From an uncultured Clostridia bacterium (GTDB lineage Bacteria; Bacillota; Clostridia; Christensenellales; Borkfalkiaceae), in the NCBI GenBank assembly GCA_947625025.1, contig CANQMQ010000003.1:1-64000 (forward strand): a DNA stretch of 64,000 bases, written 5' to 3'. Position 1 is the stretch's first letter. Every line of letters starts with the position of its first letter. Shown here one piece after another: positions 46,383 to 54,593 of this stretch. Position numbers and translations under genes: made by a program. The notes beneath the pieces were generated by a model. That model was not told the origin of the DNA. It searched no databases and worked only from the letters and a program-made list of their open reading frames with translations.

Positions 46383-47690
46383 ATGAACAAGATGACCGTC
46401 AAGGATATCCGCGATTGGAAAGGCAAGCGCGTACTCGTGCGTTGCGATTTCAACGTCCCCATGAAGGACGGCAAAATTACGGATATGAACAGAATTTACG
46501 GCGCCCTCCCCACCATCAAATACCTGATGGAGCACGGCGCGAAGATCGTGCTCTGCTCCCACATGGGCAAGCCGCACTCCATCTTCTCCGAGGAAGTCAA
46601 GCTCAACAAGAAGGATAAGGCCAAGGTGGAAAAGGGTGAAACGACGGCGGAAGCCATCATCGAAAAGGCCAAAAAGGATGAGCCCAAGAAGCTCACGCTC
46701 GCTCCCGTAGCCGATGCCCTCAATGAACTGCTCGGCGGCAAAGTGACGTTTGCGCACGATGTGGTGGGGCCCGACGCTTGTGCCAAGGTCGCCGCTCTCA
46801 AAGAGGGGGAATGCGTTCTCCTCGAGAACCTCCGCTTCCACTGGGAGGAGGAGAAGAAGGACCTCGAATTCTGCAAGAAACTTGCGGCCTTCTGCGATAT
46901 CTACGTCAACGACGCCTTTGGTACCGCACACCGCTCCCACGCCTCCACCGCGGCGATCGTGGAATACGGCCTCGTCAAGGTAGCCGTATGCGGCTTCCTC
47001 ATCGAGAAGGAGCTCTCCGTGATGGCGGATTCCCTCGAGCATCCCGTGCGCCCCTTCGTCGCCATCCTCGGCGGCGCCAAGGTCGCGGATAAGCTCGGCG
47101 TCATTTCCAACCTGCTCGAGAAGTGCGATACCCTCGTCATTGGCGGCGGCATGGCGTATACCTTCCTCAAGGCACAGGGCGGCTCCGTGGGCACCTCCCT
47201 CGTAGACGATGAGAAACTCGCTTACTGCAAGGAGATGATGGAGAAGGCCAGGGCGCTCGGCAAAGAACTGCTCCTTCCCGTGGATACCGTCATTGCAAAG
47301 GCCTTCCCGGATCCCATCGATGCTCCCATCGAGATCCGCACCGTTCCCTCCATGGAGATCCCCGCAGACTGCATGGGGCTCGATATCGGGGAACAGACGA
47401 GGGCGCTCTTTGCCGAGAAGGTGAAGCAGGCCAAGACGGTCATTTGGAATGGCCCGATGGGCGTATTCGAGAACCCCACCCTCGCGGCGGGCACCATCGC
47501 CGTTGCGCAGGCCCTTGCGGATGCAGAGGGCGCTACCACCATCGTGGGCGGCGGGGATTCTGCTGCCGCCTGTGCCCAGCTCGGCTTCGCGGATAAGATC
47601 ACCCACATCTCGACGGGCGGCGGGGCTTCCCTTGAACTCTTCGAAGGCAAGACGCTTCCCGGCATCGCCTGCCTCAACGAAAAGGAATAA
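46383..47690 (+). CDS. pgk: Phosphoglycerate kinase
   Basis: 435 residues, longer than the usual 390-400. It makes ATP and 3-phosphoglycerate from 1,3-bisphosphoglycerate. [36 protein letters not shown], and GGGDSAAA are intact. A Lys/Glu-rich insertion (about residues 64-101) follows the SHMGKP motif. Forms an operon with tpiA. Confidence 0.96.
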   Translation: MNKMTVKDIRDWKGKRVLVRCDFNVPMKDGKITDMNRIYGALPTIKYLMEHGAKIVLCSHMGKPHSIFSEEVKLNKKDKAKVEKGETTAEAIIEKAKKDEPKKLTLAPVADALNELLGGKVTFAHDVVGPDACAKVAALKEGECVLLENLRFHWEEEKKDLEFCKKLAAFCDIYVNDAFGTAHRSHASTAAIVEYGLVKVAVCGFLIEKELSVMADSLEHPVRPFVAILGGAKVADKLGVISNLLEKCDTLVIGGGMAYTFLKAQGGSVGTSLVDDEKLAYCKEMMEKARALGKELLLPVDTVIAKAFPDPIDAPIEIRTVPSMEIPADCMGLDIGEQTRALFAEKVKQAKTVIWNGPMGVFENPTLAAGTIAVAQALADAEGATTIVGGGDSAAACAQLGFADKITHISTGGGASLELFEGKTLPGIACLNEKE

Positions 47691-47714
47691 TACGAGACAT
47701 CGGGAGGAAACATT

Positions 47715-48464
47715 ATGGCAAGAAGACCCATCATCGCAGGAAATTGGAAGATGAACAACACCGCAAGTGAAGCGGTGGAACTCATAAAGGCATTGAAGCC
47801 CCTCGTGCGGGATGCCAAGTGCGACGTCGTGGTATGCGTCCCCGCAATCGACATCCCCGCCGTAAAGAAGGCCATCCACGGCTCCAAGATCCGCCTCGGG
47901 GCACAGAACGTGCACTTCGCGGAAAAGGGCGCCTACACGGGTGAAATTTCCGCCGCCATGCTCAAGGAGTACGGGGTGAAGTACGTCATTATCGGGCACA
48001 GCGAACGGAGGCAGTACTTCGGCGAGACCGATGAAACGGTCAATAAGCGCACCCTCGCCGCCCTCGAAGCGGGGCTCACCCCCATCGTGTGCATCGGGGA
48101 AAGCCTCGAAGAGCGGGAAGCGGGCCTCACCAAGCAGGTGCTCGACCGTCAGATCCAACTCGACTTCCAAGGCATCGAAGATTTCTCCCGCATCGTCATT
48201 GCCTATGAACCCATTTGGGCGATCGGCACGGGCAAGACCGCGACCGATGAACAGGCAAACGAGGCCATTGGGTACATCAGAAAGCGCATGAAGCGGGTGT
48301 ACGCGGGTAAGAAAGTCGGCAGGATGCGTATCCAATACGGCGGCTCCATGAATGCCAAGAACTGCAAGGGCCTGATGGCCATGCCCGAGATCGACGGCGG
48401 CCTCATCGGCGGCGCTTCCCTGAAGCCCAACGACTTCGCCACGATCGTCAACTTCGATAAGTAA
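47715..48464 (+). CDS. tpiA: Triosephosphate isomerase
   Basis: 249 residues, TIM barrel. Catalytic Asn/Lys in AGNWKMN, His in IIGHSERR, Glu in AYEPIWAIGTG, and phosphate loop YGGSM are intact. GGGAGG ribosome site, 24 bp after pgk; glycolysis. gapA and gpmI are not in the window. Confidence 0.97.
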   Translation: MARRPIIAGNWKMNNTASEAVELIKALKPLVRDAKCDVVVCVPAIDIPAVKKAIHGSKIRLGAQNVHFAEKGAYTGEISAAMLKEYGVKYVIIGHSERRQYFGETDETVNKRTLAALEAGLTPIVCIGESLEEREAGLTKQVLDRQIQLDFQGIEDFSRIVIAYEPIWAIGTGKTATDEQANEAIGYIRKRMKRVYAGKKVGRMRIQYGGSMNAKNCKGLMAMPEIDGGLIGGASLKPNDFATIVNFDK

Positions 48465-48474
48465 TTACGGTAAT

Positions 48475-48513
48475 AAAACTCACCCCTTCCCACCTCGGGA
48501 AGGGGTGAGTTTT
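48475..48513. terminator. Strong bidirectional terminator
   Basis: 17-bp perfect stem (48475-48491 with 48497-48513), 5-nt loop, A-run on one side and T-run on the other, between tpiA and a convergent gene. Confidence 0.92.
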
Positions 48514-48535
48514 ATTATAGAGAATGAAGGGTTGG

Positions 48536-49321
48536 TTATGTACCCTGTTGTACTTCCCCCTCTTCCGCCTTCTGTGCCTCTACCTTTCCGCGGCGGGTGA
48601 GATCCTCGGAGAAATGCTTATTCCAGAAGTACCAAATGGCGTAGATGAGCGGCATGCCGAGGTTGGTTTCGAGGCAGGAATTCACGATGAGGGTACGGAT
48701 ACTCGCTCCGTTCATGGGGCGGATGCCGTTTACGAGAAGGGAGAACTCCCACCCGAACTGCACCGCAATGCCGATGGCGCACAGCCTGAATACGCTCACG
48801 AATGCCGCCTTCGGGTCCTTCCGAAGGAGCAGAACGACGAGGACGAGGTAGCTTATAACGAGCGCCACCCCCATCCAGCCATGGTATGCGCCCGTGGTGC
48901 GGGAAGTCGTGATGGTGGCCTCTCCCCCGAGTTCGCTGATGGAGGGGCATATCATCCACCACATCACGATGAGAAAGACCCAATACTTGGCGTATGTATC
49001 ACGGGCAACGAGCGTCCAGATGAAGGCAAAGTTGGTGAAGCCGTAACTCATGGACATCCAAAGGAGTACGAGGAAGGTCCCGCCCGCCCCCTGCAGTTCT
49101 CCATTGATATATACGGTACGCGTATGGCTTAAAAGATAGAAGCCTCCGAAATCCACGATCGTATACAGGATGCCCCCGAAGAGGGCGAACAGCACGGTGG
49201 AGTAACGCTTCTTCCAGAGGAGCAGTCCGCAAAAGACTGCAAGAAAGACACAGTCGAGAATGATATAGAGCAGGTTGAGATGGCGCGTGGGGACAATGGC
49301 CTCCGCAACGGTAATTTCCAT
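48536..49321 (-). CDS. Multi-pass membrane protein, unknown
   Basis: 261 residues with about seven membrane segments spread over the length, a short hydrophilic loop (SHTRTVYINGELQGAGG), an aromatic-rich WWMICPS segment, and a charged C-terminal tail (EAQKAEEGEVQQ). No family recognised. GGAGG 7 nt before the ATG at 49321. No close neighbour on the same strand. Confidence 0.7.
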   Translation of the reverse strand: MEITVAEAIVPTRHLNLLYIILDCVFLAVFCGLLLWKKRYSTVLFALFGGILYTIVDFGGFYLLSHTRTVYINGELQGAGGTFLVLLWMSMSYGFTNFAFIWTLVARDTYAKYWVFLIVMWWMICPSISELGGEATITTSRTTGAYHGWMGVALVISYLVLVVLLLRKDPKAAFVSVFRLCAIGIAVQFGWEFSLLVNGIRPMNGASIRTLIVNSCLETNLGMPLIYAIWYFWNKHFSEDLTRRGKVEAQKAEEGEVQQGT

Positions 49322-49734
49322 ACGAGTTCCTCCAACGGAAATTCTACCGCACCTTCCCCCAAAAGTCAAGTGGAAATAACAATATTATATATATGGAAAG
49401 GCTTGAAGGGGATGAGACTCGGCTCCCCCTTGGGCCCCTTTCCTCATCTCGAAGCTCCGAAGGAGCTGAGGAGACAAAAGCCGCGGAGAAACCGAACTTT
49501 CCTCTCTCTCCTCATCCCGAACCCCCGAAGGGGGTGAGCGGATTCTCCCGGCCCCTTCGGGGCCTCGGAATGAGGGTGGGGGCATGTCATTTCGAGCTTG
49601 CCGAGAAATCTCGGGCTTCTAATCGTCATACTGAATGGAGCGAAGCGGAGTTGAAGTATCACCATATATATAATAATGTAATGCGTTCACCTTCGGCACC
49701 ACGCGCCTCCGCTTCGTATAACAGAATTCAGTAC
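49322..49734. repeat. Gene-free region built of dispersed repeat modules
   Basis: 413 bp without a supported gene. It contains self-complementary GC-rich modules (CCCCCGAAGGGGG at about 49524, GGCCCCTTCGGGGCC at about 49550), a TGTCATTTCGAGCTTGCCGA module (49585-49612) shared with 51730-51757, and a 40-nt module (49624-49663) shared with 9469-9508. Frames across it encode repeat artefacts. Confidence 0.7.
49624..49663. repeat. Dispersed intergenic repeat, copy 2
   Basis: Inverted relative to 9469-9508, one mismatch in 40 nt. Confidence 0.75.
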
Positions 49735-49956
49735 CTAATATTCCCGAAGGCCTAAAAGGTAATCCGCGGAGAGATCGAAGAGGCGGCATAGGGCCGCGAT
49801 TTGCGTATAGGTGCACTCGTAGATGCCCTTCTCAAACCGCTGATAGACGGGCTGTGCCACGCCCAAGGCCTCTGCCACCTGCCGCTGAGTGAGTTTCAGC
49901 TGTTCCCGCCGCTCCTTCAGCCGTTTCCCGAATTCGGATTTCAAATTTTCTTCCAT
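49735..49956 (-). CDS. XRE-family repressor
   Basis: 73 residues, essentially only a Cro/CI-type helix-turn-helix (FGKRLKERREQLKLTQRQVAEALGVAQPVYQRFEKG, helices 2-3 at about 24-45) and LSADYLLGL end. AAAGGGGG before the ATG. It is divergent from the zinc-ribbon membrane protein gene, and two matching palindromes lie in the shared 91-bp gap, so it probably represses that gene and itself. Confidence 0.9.
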   Translation of the reverse strand: MEENLKSEFGKRLKERREQLKLTQRQVAEALGVAQPVYQRFEKGIYECTYTQIAALCRLFDLSADYLLGLREY

Positions 49957-49974
49957 AATTTTTCCCCCTTTCCC

Positions 49975-50003
49975 TTGACTTCATTATACAGTTTGTGTAT
50001 AAT
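49975..50003 (+). promoter_or_regulatory. Promoter of the zinc-ribbon membrane protein gene
   Basis: TTGACT (49975-49980), 17-nt spacer, TATAAT (49998-50003). Operator 1 covers the spacer and half of the -10. Confidence 0.8.
49986..50000. promoter_or_regulatory. XRE operator 1
   Basis: ATACAGTTTGTGTAT, matching operator 2 at 13 of 15 positions; it lies between the -35 and -10 and would block RNA polymerase. Confidence 0.7.
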
Positions 50004-50016
50004 TCAAAGGGAATAG

Positions 50017-50031
50017 ATACAGTTACTGTAT
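50017..50031. promoter_or_regulatory. XRE operator 2
   Basis: ATACAGTTACTGTAT, part of a perfect 7-3-7 palindrome (50016-50032). Centre is 31 bp (about three helical turns) from operator 1 and just downstream of the start site. Confidence 0.7.
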
Positions 50032-50047
50032 CAAAAGGAGAAACAAA

Positions 50048-51604
50048 ATGAAGCACTGTTTGAACTGCGGAGCGGAGTTTGAAGGCAAATTCTGCCCCAA
50101 CTGCGGAGCGGCATGGCAGGAAGAAAAGACGTGCCCGCAATGCGGCGCTACCCTTGCGGGCGGCGTAAAATTCTGCAACGAATGCGGGTATTCCTTTATA
50201 CCCAATACGCGGCCTCCGCAAAATGTAGAACCCCAAAGATCCGTACAACAACCAACCCTCGAAAATCGACCCAAGAGCGCAAACGGCAAGGGCATGTCCG
50301 CGATCTACGCTCTCTCCCGCTATCTGCCCGCCGCCCTTCTCGGGCTCTTTGCGGTCCTCTTCTTCCTCTTCTATTTGGCGCCCGCCGCGGTCATGCCCGG
50401 GGGGAATTTCATGGGAGAGAGCATTCCAGGCACGAGCTACGGCAGTCTCTATGAAATTCTCTCGGTGGAAGAACTCGCTTCCCTTTCGGGTTGTGCAGGC
50501 GCCCTCATCGCCTTCGCCGTCATTTTGGCGGTCTACGCCGTTGCCGCCCTATACGGATTATGGCGCACCAATTTCAAATGGAAGCCCTACGTCCTTCTCT
50601 CTATCGGCGCATGCGTTCTGTACTTCGCCCTCCTGCTTTGCGGAAGCATTCTGATTAGCAAAATCGGAGAATTTGACGGCGGTCTCGGCCTCATGAAAGC
50701 GGGCGCCGCGCCCATTCTCACCGTCGTATTCTCCTGCATTCTGCTCGTCTTTACCATCGCCGCAGTCGGTACGAGGGCATATTTTGAGACGAAATGCCCC
50801 GAATTTATGGAAGCATACAACGCGGCACAAGAGGCCCGCATGGAAACCTATCGGGCGACGCATGCAAAGCCCGTACCGCCCAAAAAGCTCGAAGCGCCCA
50901 AACGCCCGAAAAAGTCTGAAATGCGCGCTATGATGGATGCGATTACCCCCGAACGGAAGGAGGAATTGCGCGGCGATTATGAAGCATTTATCCGCAAGAA
51001 ATCGGCATATGCAACCATCTACCCGCTCGCCATCAGCGTGTTAGGTTTTGTAGCTTTCTTAATTATGTTAATAATATTCGCGCTATTAGAAGATGGCCGT
51101 AGCAATCCTTCTGAAAGCCATATTATAGAGTTATTTATCATTCCGTGCTTTATCCTGTTCGGTATCGGTACCATTTTATTTAGCATTCTCCATGTTAAGG
51201 CCAAGAAGCGCCGTGTCAAGGGTTGGGATCCGAAAAAGGTGTATCGAAGCGGTTGTGTCACTGCATCGACGGTACTCACTACTTTGTTTTTGTTTATATT
51301 CGTTTTATGTGCGGTAATGATAGGCAACCCGGAGAGTATAGCGAACGGTAGCTTCTGGGAGGATTACTTTATCACTACACCCATATTATCTATTGTTTTG
51401 CCCGGGATTGCCTTTATCGCCTTCATAATTGTACTGCCCGTTTTCTGCAAACTCAACCGCAAAAGAAAGCCGCTTGTAAACAAAATGTGCGATACGCTCA
51501 TGACAAAATACGAGCAGGAGTGCGTCCATTATAAAAATAACCGCCGCGCGTGGAAGGTGTACCGCTATCAATTAAGAAGGTACGAGCGCGGTAAGGACTT
51601 TTAA
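50048..51604 (+). CDS. Membrane protein with two N-terminal zinc ribbons
   Basis: 518 residues. Two zinc ribbons (CLNCGAEF ... CPNCG and CPQCGATL ... CNECG, about 4-50), a Pro-rich linker, then about seven membrane segments in two groups (about 95-240 and 320-480), separated by a charged cytoplasmic region, and a basic C terminus. Family unknown. It is under the XRE repressor. The second half (from about 51030) uses AT-rich codons such as TTA and ATA that are rare elsewhere in the window, hinting at a mosaic origin. Confidence 0.8.
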   Translation: MKHCLNCGAEFEGKFCPNCGAAWQEEKTCPQCGATLAGGVKFCNECGYSFIPNTRPPQNVEPQRSVQQPTLENRPKSANGKGMSAIYALSRYLPAALLGLFAVLFFLFYLAPAAVMPGGNFMGESIPGTSYGSLYEILSVEELASLSGCAGALIAFAVILAVYAVAALYGLWRTNFKWKPYVLLSIGACVLYFALLLCGSILISKIGEFDGGLGLMKAGAAPILTVVFSCILLVFTIAAVGTRAYFETKCPEFMEAYNAAQEARMETYRATHAKPVPPKKLEAPKRPKKSEMRAMMDAITPERKEELRGDYEAFIRKKSAYATIYPLAISVLGFVAFLIMLIIFALLEDGRSNPSESHIIELFIIPCFILFGIGTILFSILHVKAKKRRVKGWDPKKVYRSGCVTASTVLTTLFLFIFVLCAVMIGNPESIANGSFWEDYFITTPILSIVLPGIAFIAFIIVLPVFCKLNRKRKPLVNKMCDTLMTKYEQECVHYKNNRRAWKVYRYQLRRYERGKDF

Positions 51605-51818
51605 GGCATAGAATAGGGGGCTAATTACACCCTCTCCTCTTCCCGTTCTCTCGCCCTCGCTTCGCTCGGGCTCGGAATGAGGGGTGGGGGGTGTCACCCC
51701 GAGCGCAGTCGAGGGGTCTCGGGTTTCTTGAGATTTCTCGGCAAGTTCGGAATGACAGGACCATTCAATAAGCGCTCGGCGGTAGTTCGCAGAGCGCTTC
51801 TCTTTCTTCACAATATAA
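51605..51818. repeat. Intergenic repeat modules
   Basis: Contains CTCGGAATGAGGGGTGGGG-type and GAGATTTCTCGGCAAGTTCG-type modules (51730-51757) that match 49585-49612 (inverted) at 26 of 28 positions. No gene seen. Confidence 0.65.
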
Positions 51819-53066
51819 TTACTTGCCTTTGACGCGGGCGATATCGATGTTATCCTGCTTGCGGCTCCGAAGTTCCTTTACGGGGTGATCGGCATTCTGG
51901 ACGCGGTAGTCCTGCCCGAGGTTTACGATGGCCTTCTCAATGACGGTATGCGTCCCCACCGATTGCGGCCTTCCGTTGATCTTGGCGTTGTAGCCGAAAT
52001 AGCGGAAGCTATCGGGCACCTTATCGAGTTCTTCCCAACCCTCTTCCACGCCCGTAAGCCGTACGCTCTTCAAGATTTCCCTGATATACTCCTTCTGCGG
52101 GCGGAGCTTCAAAAGTTCGGGGAACTCCCCGCCCTCGGGCATCACCTGTTGCCACACCTTGCCCTCATACGTCTTGAGGAGCTCTGCGGCCTCGTGCAGG
52201 TGGGTGACTTCCTCCTCGAAGTGCTGTTCCCAAATGGCCTTCACCCGCTCATCCTTCTCATCCTCATAGCACGAATAGTAGAGGTAGCACTCGGTGTACT
52301 CATTCATGAGCAGGCACTCCCAATAGGTTGCCGAGGGATCTTTGAGGCACCCGTACCCCGTGACATGCTGTTCCTCCACCATGGCAATTTCGTTATACAG
52401 CTTTCTGCCCAAGGGGCTCGCATAGAGGTTGGCGACGTTCATATAGAAGTTCATCGTCTGCTGTTCGGCGCCCGTGATGATGTTGATATTGAGCTTGGTC
52501 TTGAGGTCGTTGAGGTAGTTGTTGACGTAGAAATTCACGTCGTCGTCGGGGTGACGGTATTCGGCTACGGTGGGCCGCCCGGGCATGATCTCCGTGTAGC
52601 TCCCCACGAGCCGCTTGGGGTCTCCCCCCTTCTCGAGCTCCATGAGGTCGGAATAGCGGTATAAGTGGTCGAAATCCTCCAAGAGGGCGAAATCGAGCTG
52701 CTTCTTCACATAGGAATTCTTCTCCGAGATGGCGAGGTTGGCGGTGAGGTCTACGGCAAGCTGTTCGTAGCCGATGGTGTGCTCCAAGATGCTCTCGTTG
52801 GCGGGCTTTAAGGAAGCGATGCGCTTTTGCTGAATTTGCTCCCCCCTCCGCATGCGGGCAAGGCGGCGGCGTACGTCGTTGTTCGGGCACATTCTCGTAA
52901 AGGAATTGGAGAGGCGCACACTCTCAAACTCCGTGCCGTTCATCAGGATGATGCGGGTGCGGGTGTAGGGGTCTACGGCATTCTTATCGTAGGGCTTCAC
53001 GAGAACCTTATTCCAATTCGTAAAAACTTTTTCTGCCTTCTGCGGCTTACATTCAAACGGATTCAT
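51819..53066 (-). CDS. Ferritin-like helical protein, unknown role
   Basis: 415 residues. The middle holds helices with spaced Glu and His consistent with a ferritin-like diiron site (EHTIGYEQLAVDL, EEQHVTGYG, EYTECYLYYSCY, FEEEVTHLHEAAELL). The N- and C-terminal parts are polar. By eye only; metal binding is inferred. Start at 53066 is chosen because AAAGGAGG sits 5 nt upstream, rather than the ATG 18 nt earlier. Cytoplasmic; no operon partner; divergent from mtnN. Confidence 0.65.
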   Translation of the reverse strand: MNPFECKPQKAEKVFTNWNKVLVKPYDKNAVDPYTRTRIILMNGTEFESVRLSNSFTRMCPNNDVRRRLARMRRGEQIQQKRIASLKPANESILEHTIGYEQLAVDLTANLAISEKNSYVKKQLDFALLEDFDHLYRYSDLMELEKGGDPKRLVGSYTEIMPGRPTVAEYRHPDDDVNFYVNNYLNDLKTKLNINIITGAEQQTMNFYMNVANLYASPLGRKLYNEIAMVEEQHVTGYGCLKDPSATYWECLLMNEYTECYLYYSCYEDEKDERVKAIWEQHFEEEVTHLHEAAELLKTYEGKVWQQVMPEGGEFPELLKLRPQKEYIREILKSVRLTGVEEGWEELDKVPDSFRYFGYNAKINGRPQSVGTHTVIEKAIVNLGQDYRVQNADHPVKELRSRKQDNIDIARVKGK

Positions 53067-53121
53067 TTGAACCTCCTTTTGCATATGTTTTAGCCCTTCT
53101 CAAAAAGAAGTATACAATCCC

Positions 53122-53150
53122 TTGCAATTTCGTGCCGATTTTGTTATACT
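53122..53150 (+). promoter_or_regulatory. Promoter of mtnN-ung
   Basis: TTGCAA (53122-53127), 17-nt spacer with extended TG, TATACT (53145-53150). Confidence 0.75.
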
Positions 53151-53178
53151 TTTGATGATACCAACTTGGGAGAACGAT

Positions 53179-53847
53179 ATGATCGGTTGTGTGATTGCAA
53201 TGGACCGCGAAGCAGAGCTCCTGCTCGAGAGCATGGAAGTAGAAAATATCCGCACCCTCTTCGGAAAGACGGTGCACATCGGGAAGGCCTTCGGGCAAGA
53301 GGTGGCGCTCGCCGTAAGCGGAGTGGGCAAGGTGAATGCCGCGGCGGGCACCTGTGCCGCACTCGCACAGGGCGTAGACCTCGTCCTCAATTTCGGCGTG
53401 GCGGGCGGCCTCACCTCCGAGCAGTGCGAGGTGGGCGAAGTATACCTCATCGAGAAGGCCGTGCAGTACGATTTCGACTGCACTCAGCTCAACGGCCTGC
53501 CCATCGGCACCCTCGACGGGGAGACCGAGAACTTTTTGCCCCTCCTCTGCCCCAAAGGGGTAAGCCTTCCCCGCCGCGTCCTCGGCACGGGGGATCGCTT
53601 CAACGATTCCCCCATCGACCATGCCCTGCTCCTCAGCCTCGGCTGTGACATCCGTGAAATGGAGGGCGGTGCGATGGCGGAAGTCTGCAAGTATGCGGGA
53701 GTGCCCTTTGTCTCCGTGAAGGCGATTTCGGATGTTTACGGTTTGGGTTCCACCACCGAGCAATTCCGCAAAAATTGCAAGCGGGCTCTGCTCGAACTCA
53801 AGACCTGTCTCCCCGAACTCTTTGCGGCGATTGGGAGGAAATTATGA
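53179..53847 (+). CDS. mtnN: 5'-Methylthioadenosine/S-adenosylhomocysteine nucleosidase
   Basis: 222 residues: MIGCVIAMDREAELL start, GVGKVNAAAGT, LNFGVAGGL, EMEGGAMAEVC with the ribose-binding Met-Glu, and SVKAISDVYG with the catalytic Asp. It splits MTA and SAH to adenine plus the thio-sugar in the activated methyl cycle. ATG at 53179 has GGGAGA upstream. Confidence 0.92.
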   Translation: MIGCVIAMDREAELLLESMEVENIRTLFGKTVHIGKAFGQEVALAVSGVGKVNAAAGTCAALAQGVDLVLNFGVAGGLTSEQCEVGEVYLIEKAVQYDFDCTQLNGLPIGTLDGETENFLPLLCPKGVSLPRRVLGTGDRFNDSPIDHALLLSLGCDIREMEGGAMAEVCKYAGVPFVSVKAISDVYGLGSTTEQFRKNCKRALLELKTCLPELFAAIGRKL

Positions 53848-54512
53848 TAGACCTCGGCGATTGGAAGGAGCCGCTCGCCCCCCTCTTTGCGGATGCGCGG
53901 TATCTCAAAATCAGGGAATTTCTCAAGTATGAGTATTCCCACTTCACCGTCTACCCCGATATGTATGACCTCTACAACTGCTTCCGCTATACGCCGTATG
54001 CCAAGGTGAAGGCAGTTCTTTTGGGGCAGGACCCGTATCACGAACCAAACCAGGCGCACGGGCTGTGCTTTTCGGTGAAGGAGGGCGTACCCAAGCCCCC
54101 GTCCCTCGAAAATATGCTGAAGGAACTCAAGTCGGATTTGGGCTACGAGCCTCCGCGCTCGGGGGACCTGACCAAGTGGGCGAGGGAGGGGGTGCTCCTC
54201 ATGAATACCGCCCTCACGGTGCGGGCGCATCAGGCCAATTCCCACGCAAATTGCGGGTGGAGTTGGTTTACCGATTCGGTAATCGAGCTCCTTTCAAGGG
54301 AGAAGGAGCACCTCGTATTCCTCCTCTGGGGCGGAAACGCAAGGAGAAAGAAACCGCTCATCGATACAAATAGGCACCTCGTGCTCGAATGCGCCCACCC
54401 CTCCCCCCTCTCTGCCTACAACGGCTTCTTCGGTTGCCGCCACTTCTCCAAGACGAATGCCTATCTTGAGAGCCACGGGATCCCTCCGATTGATTGGAAT
54501 TTGAACGGCTGA
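53844..54512 (+). CDS. ung: Uracil-DNA glycosylase
   Basis: 222 residues, family 1 UDG. Catalytic GQDPYH, uracil-binding LLMNTALTV and HPSPLSA loop are present. It removes uracil from DNA. The ATG overlaps the mtnN stop (ATGA), with GGGAGG upstream. Confidence 0.95.
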   Translation: MIDLGDWKEPLAPLFADARYLKIREFLKYEYSHFTVYPDMYDLYNCFRYTPYAKVKAVLLGQDPYHEPNQAHGLCFSVKEGVPKPPSLENMLKELKSDLGYEPPRSGDLTKWAREGVLLMNTALTVRAHQANSHANCGWSWFTDSVIELLSREKEHLVFLLWGGNARRKKPLIDTNRHLVLECAHPSPLSAYNGFFGCRHFSKTNAYLESHGIPPIDWNLNG

Positions 54513-54538
54513 CTTCAGACATGGTACCGTCGTTTTAC

Positions 54539-54579
54539 GTGAGGCGCCCCACCGTGCAGTGCACGGCGGGGCGCCTCAC
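54539..54579. terminator. Long terminator hairpin between ung and the galactosidase gene
   Basis: 12-bp GC-rich stem (54539-54550 with 54568-54579) extended by CCGTGC/GCACGG across one mismatch; AATTTTATTT follows on the plus strand. Convergent genes. Confidence 0.8.
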
Positions 54580-54593
54580 AATTTTATTTCCGC

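Noticed and set aside
46164-48335. 723-codon minus-strand frame across pgk and tpiA
   Set aside because: Antisense shadow of two clear glycolytic genes with intact catalytic motifs.
48475-48513. Possible CRISPR-like or mobile-element end
   Set aside because: Single perfect hairpin with T-tracts on both sides between convergent genes; a bidirectional terminator explains it. No CRISPR array was seen anywhere.
49385-49740. Possible small genes in the 49.4-49.7 kb gap
   Set aside because: Frames on both strands track repeat modules, lack ribosome sites and give compositionally odd peptides.
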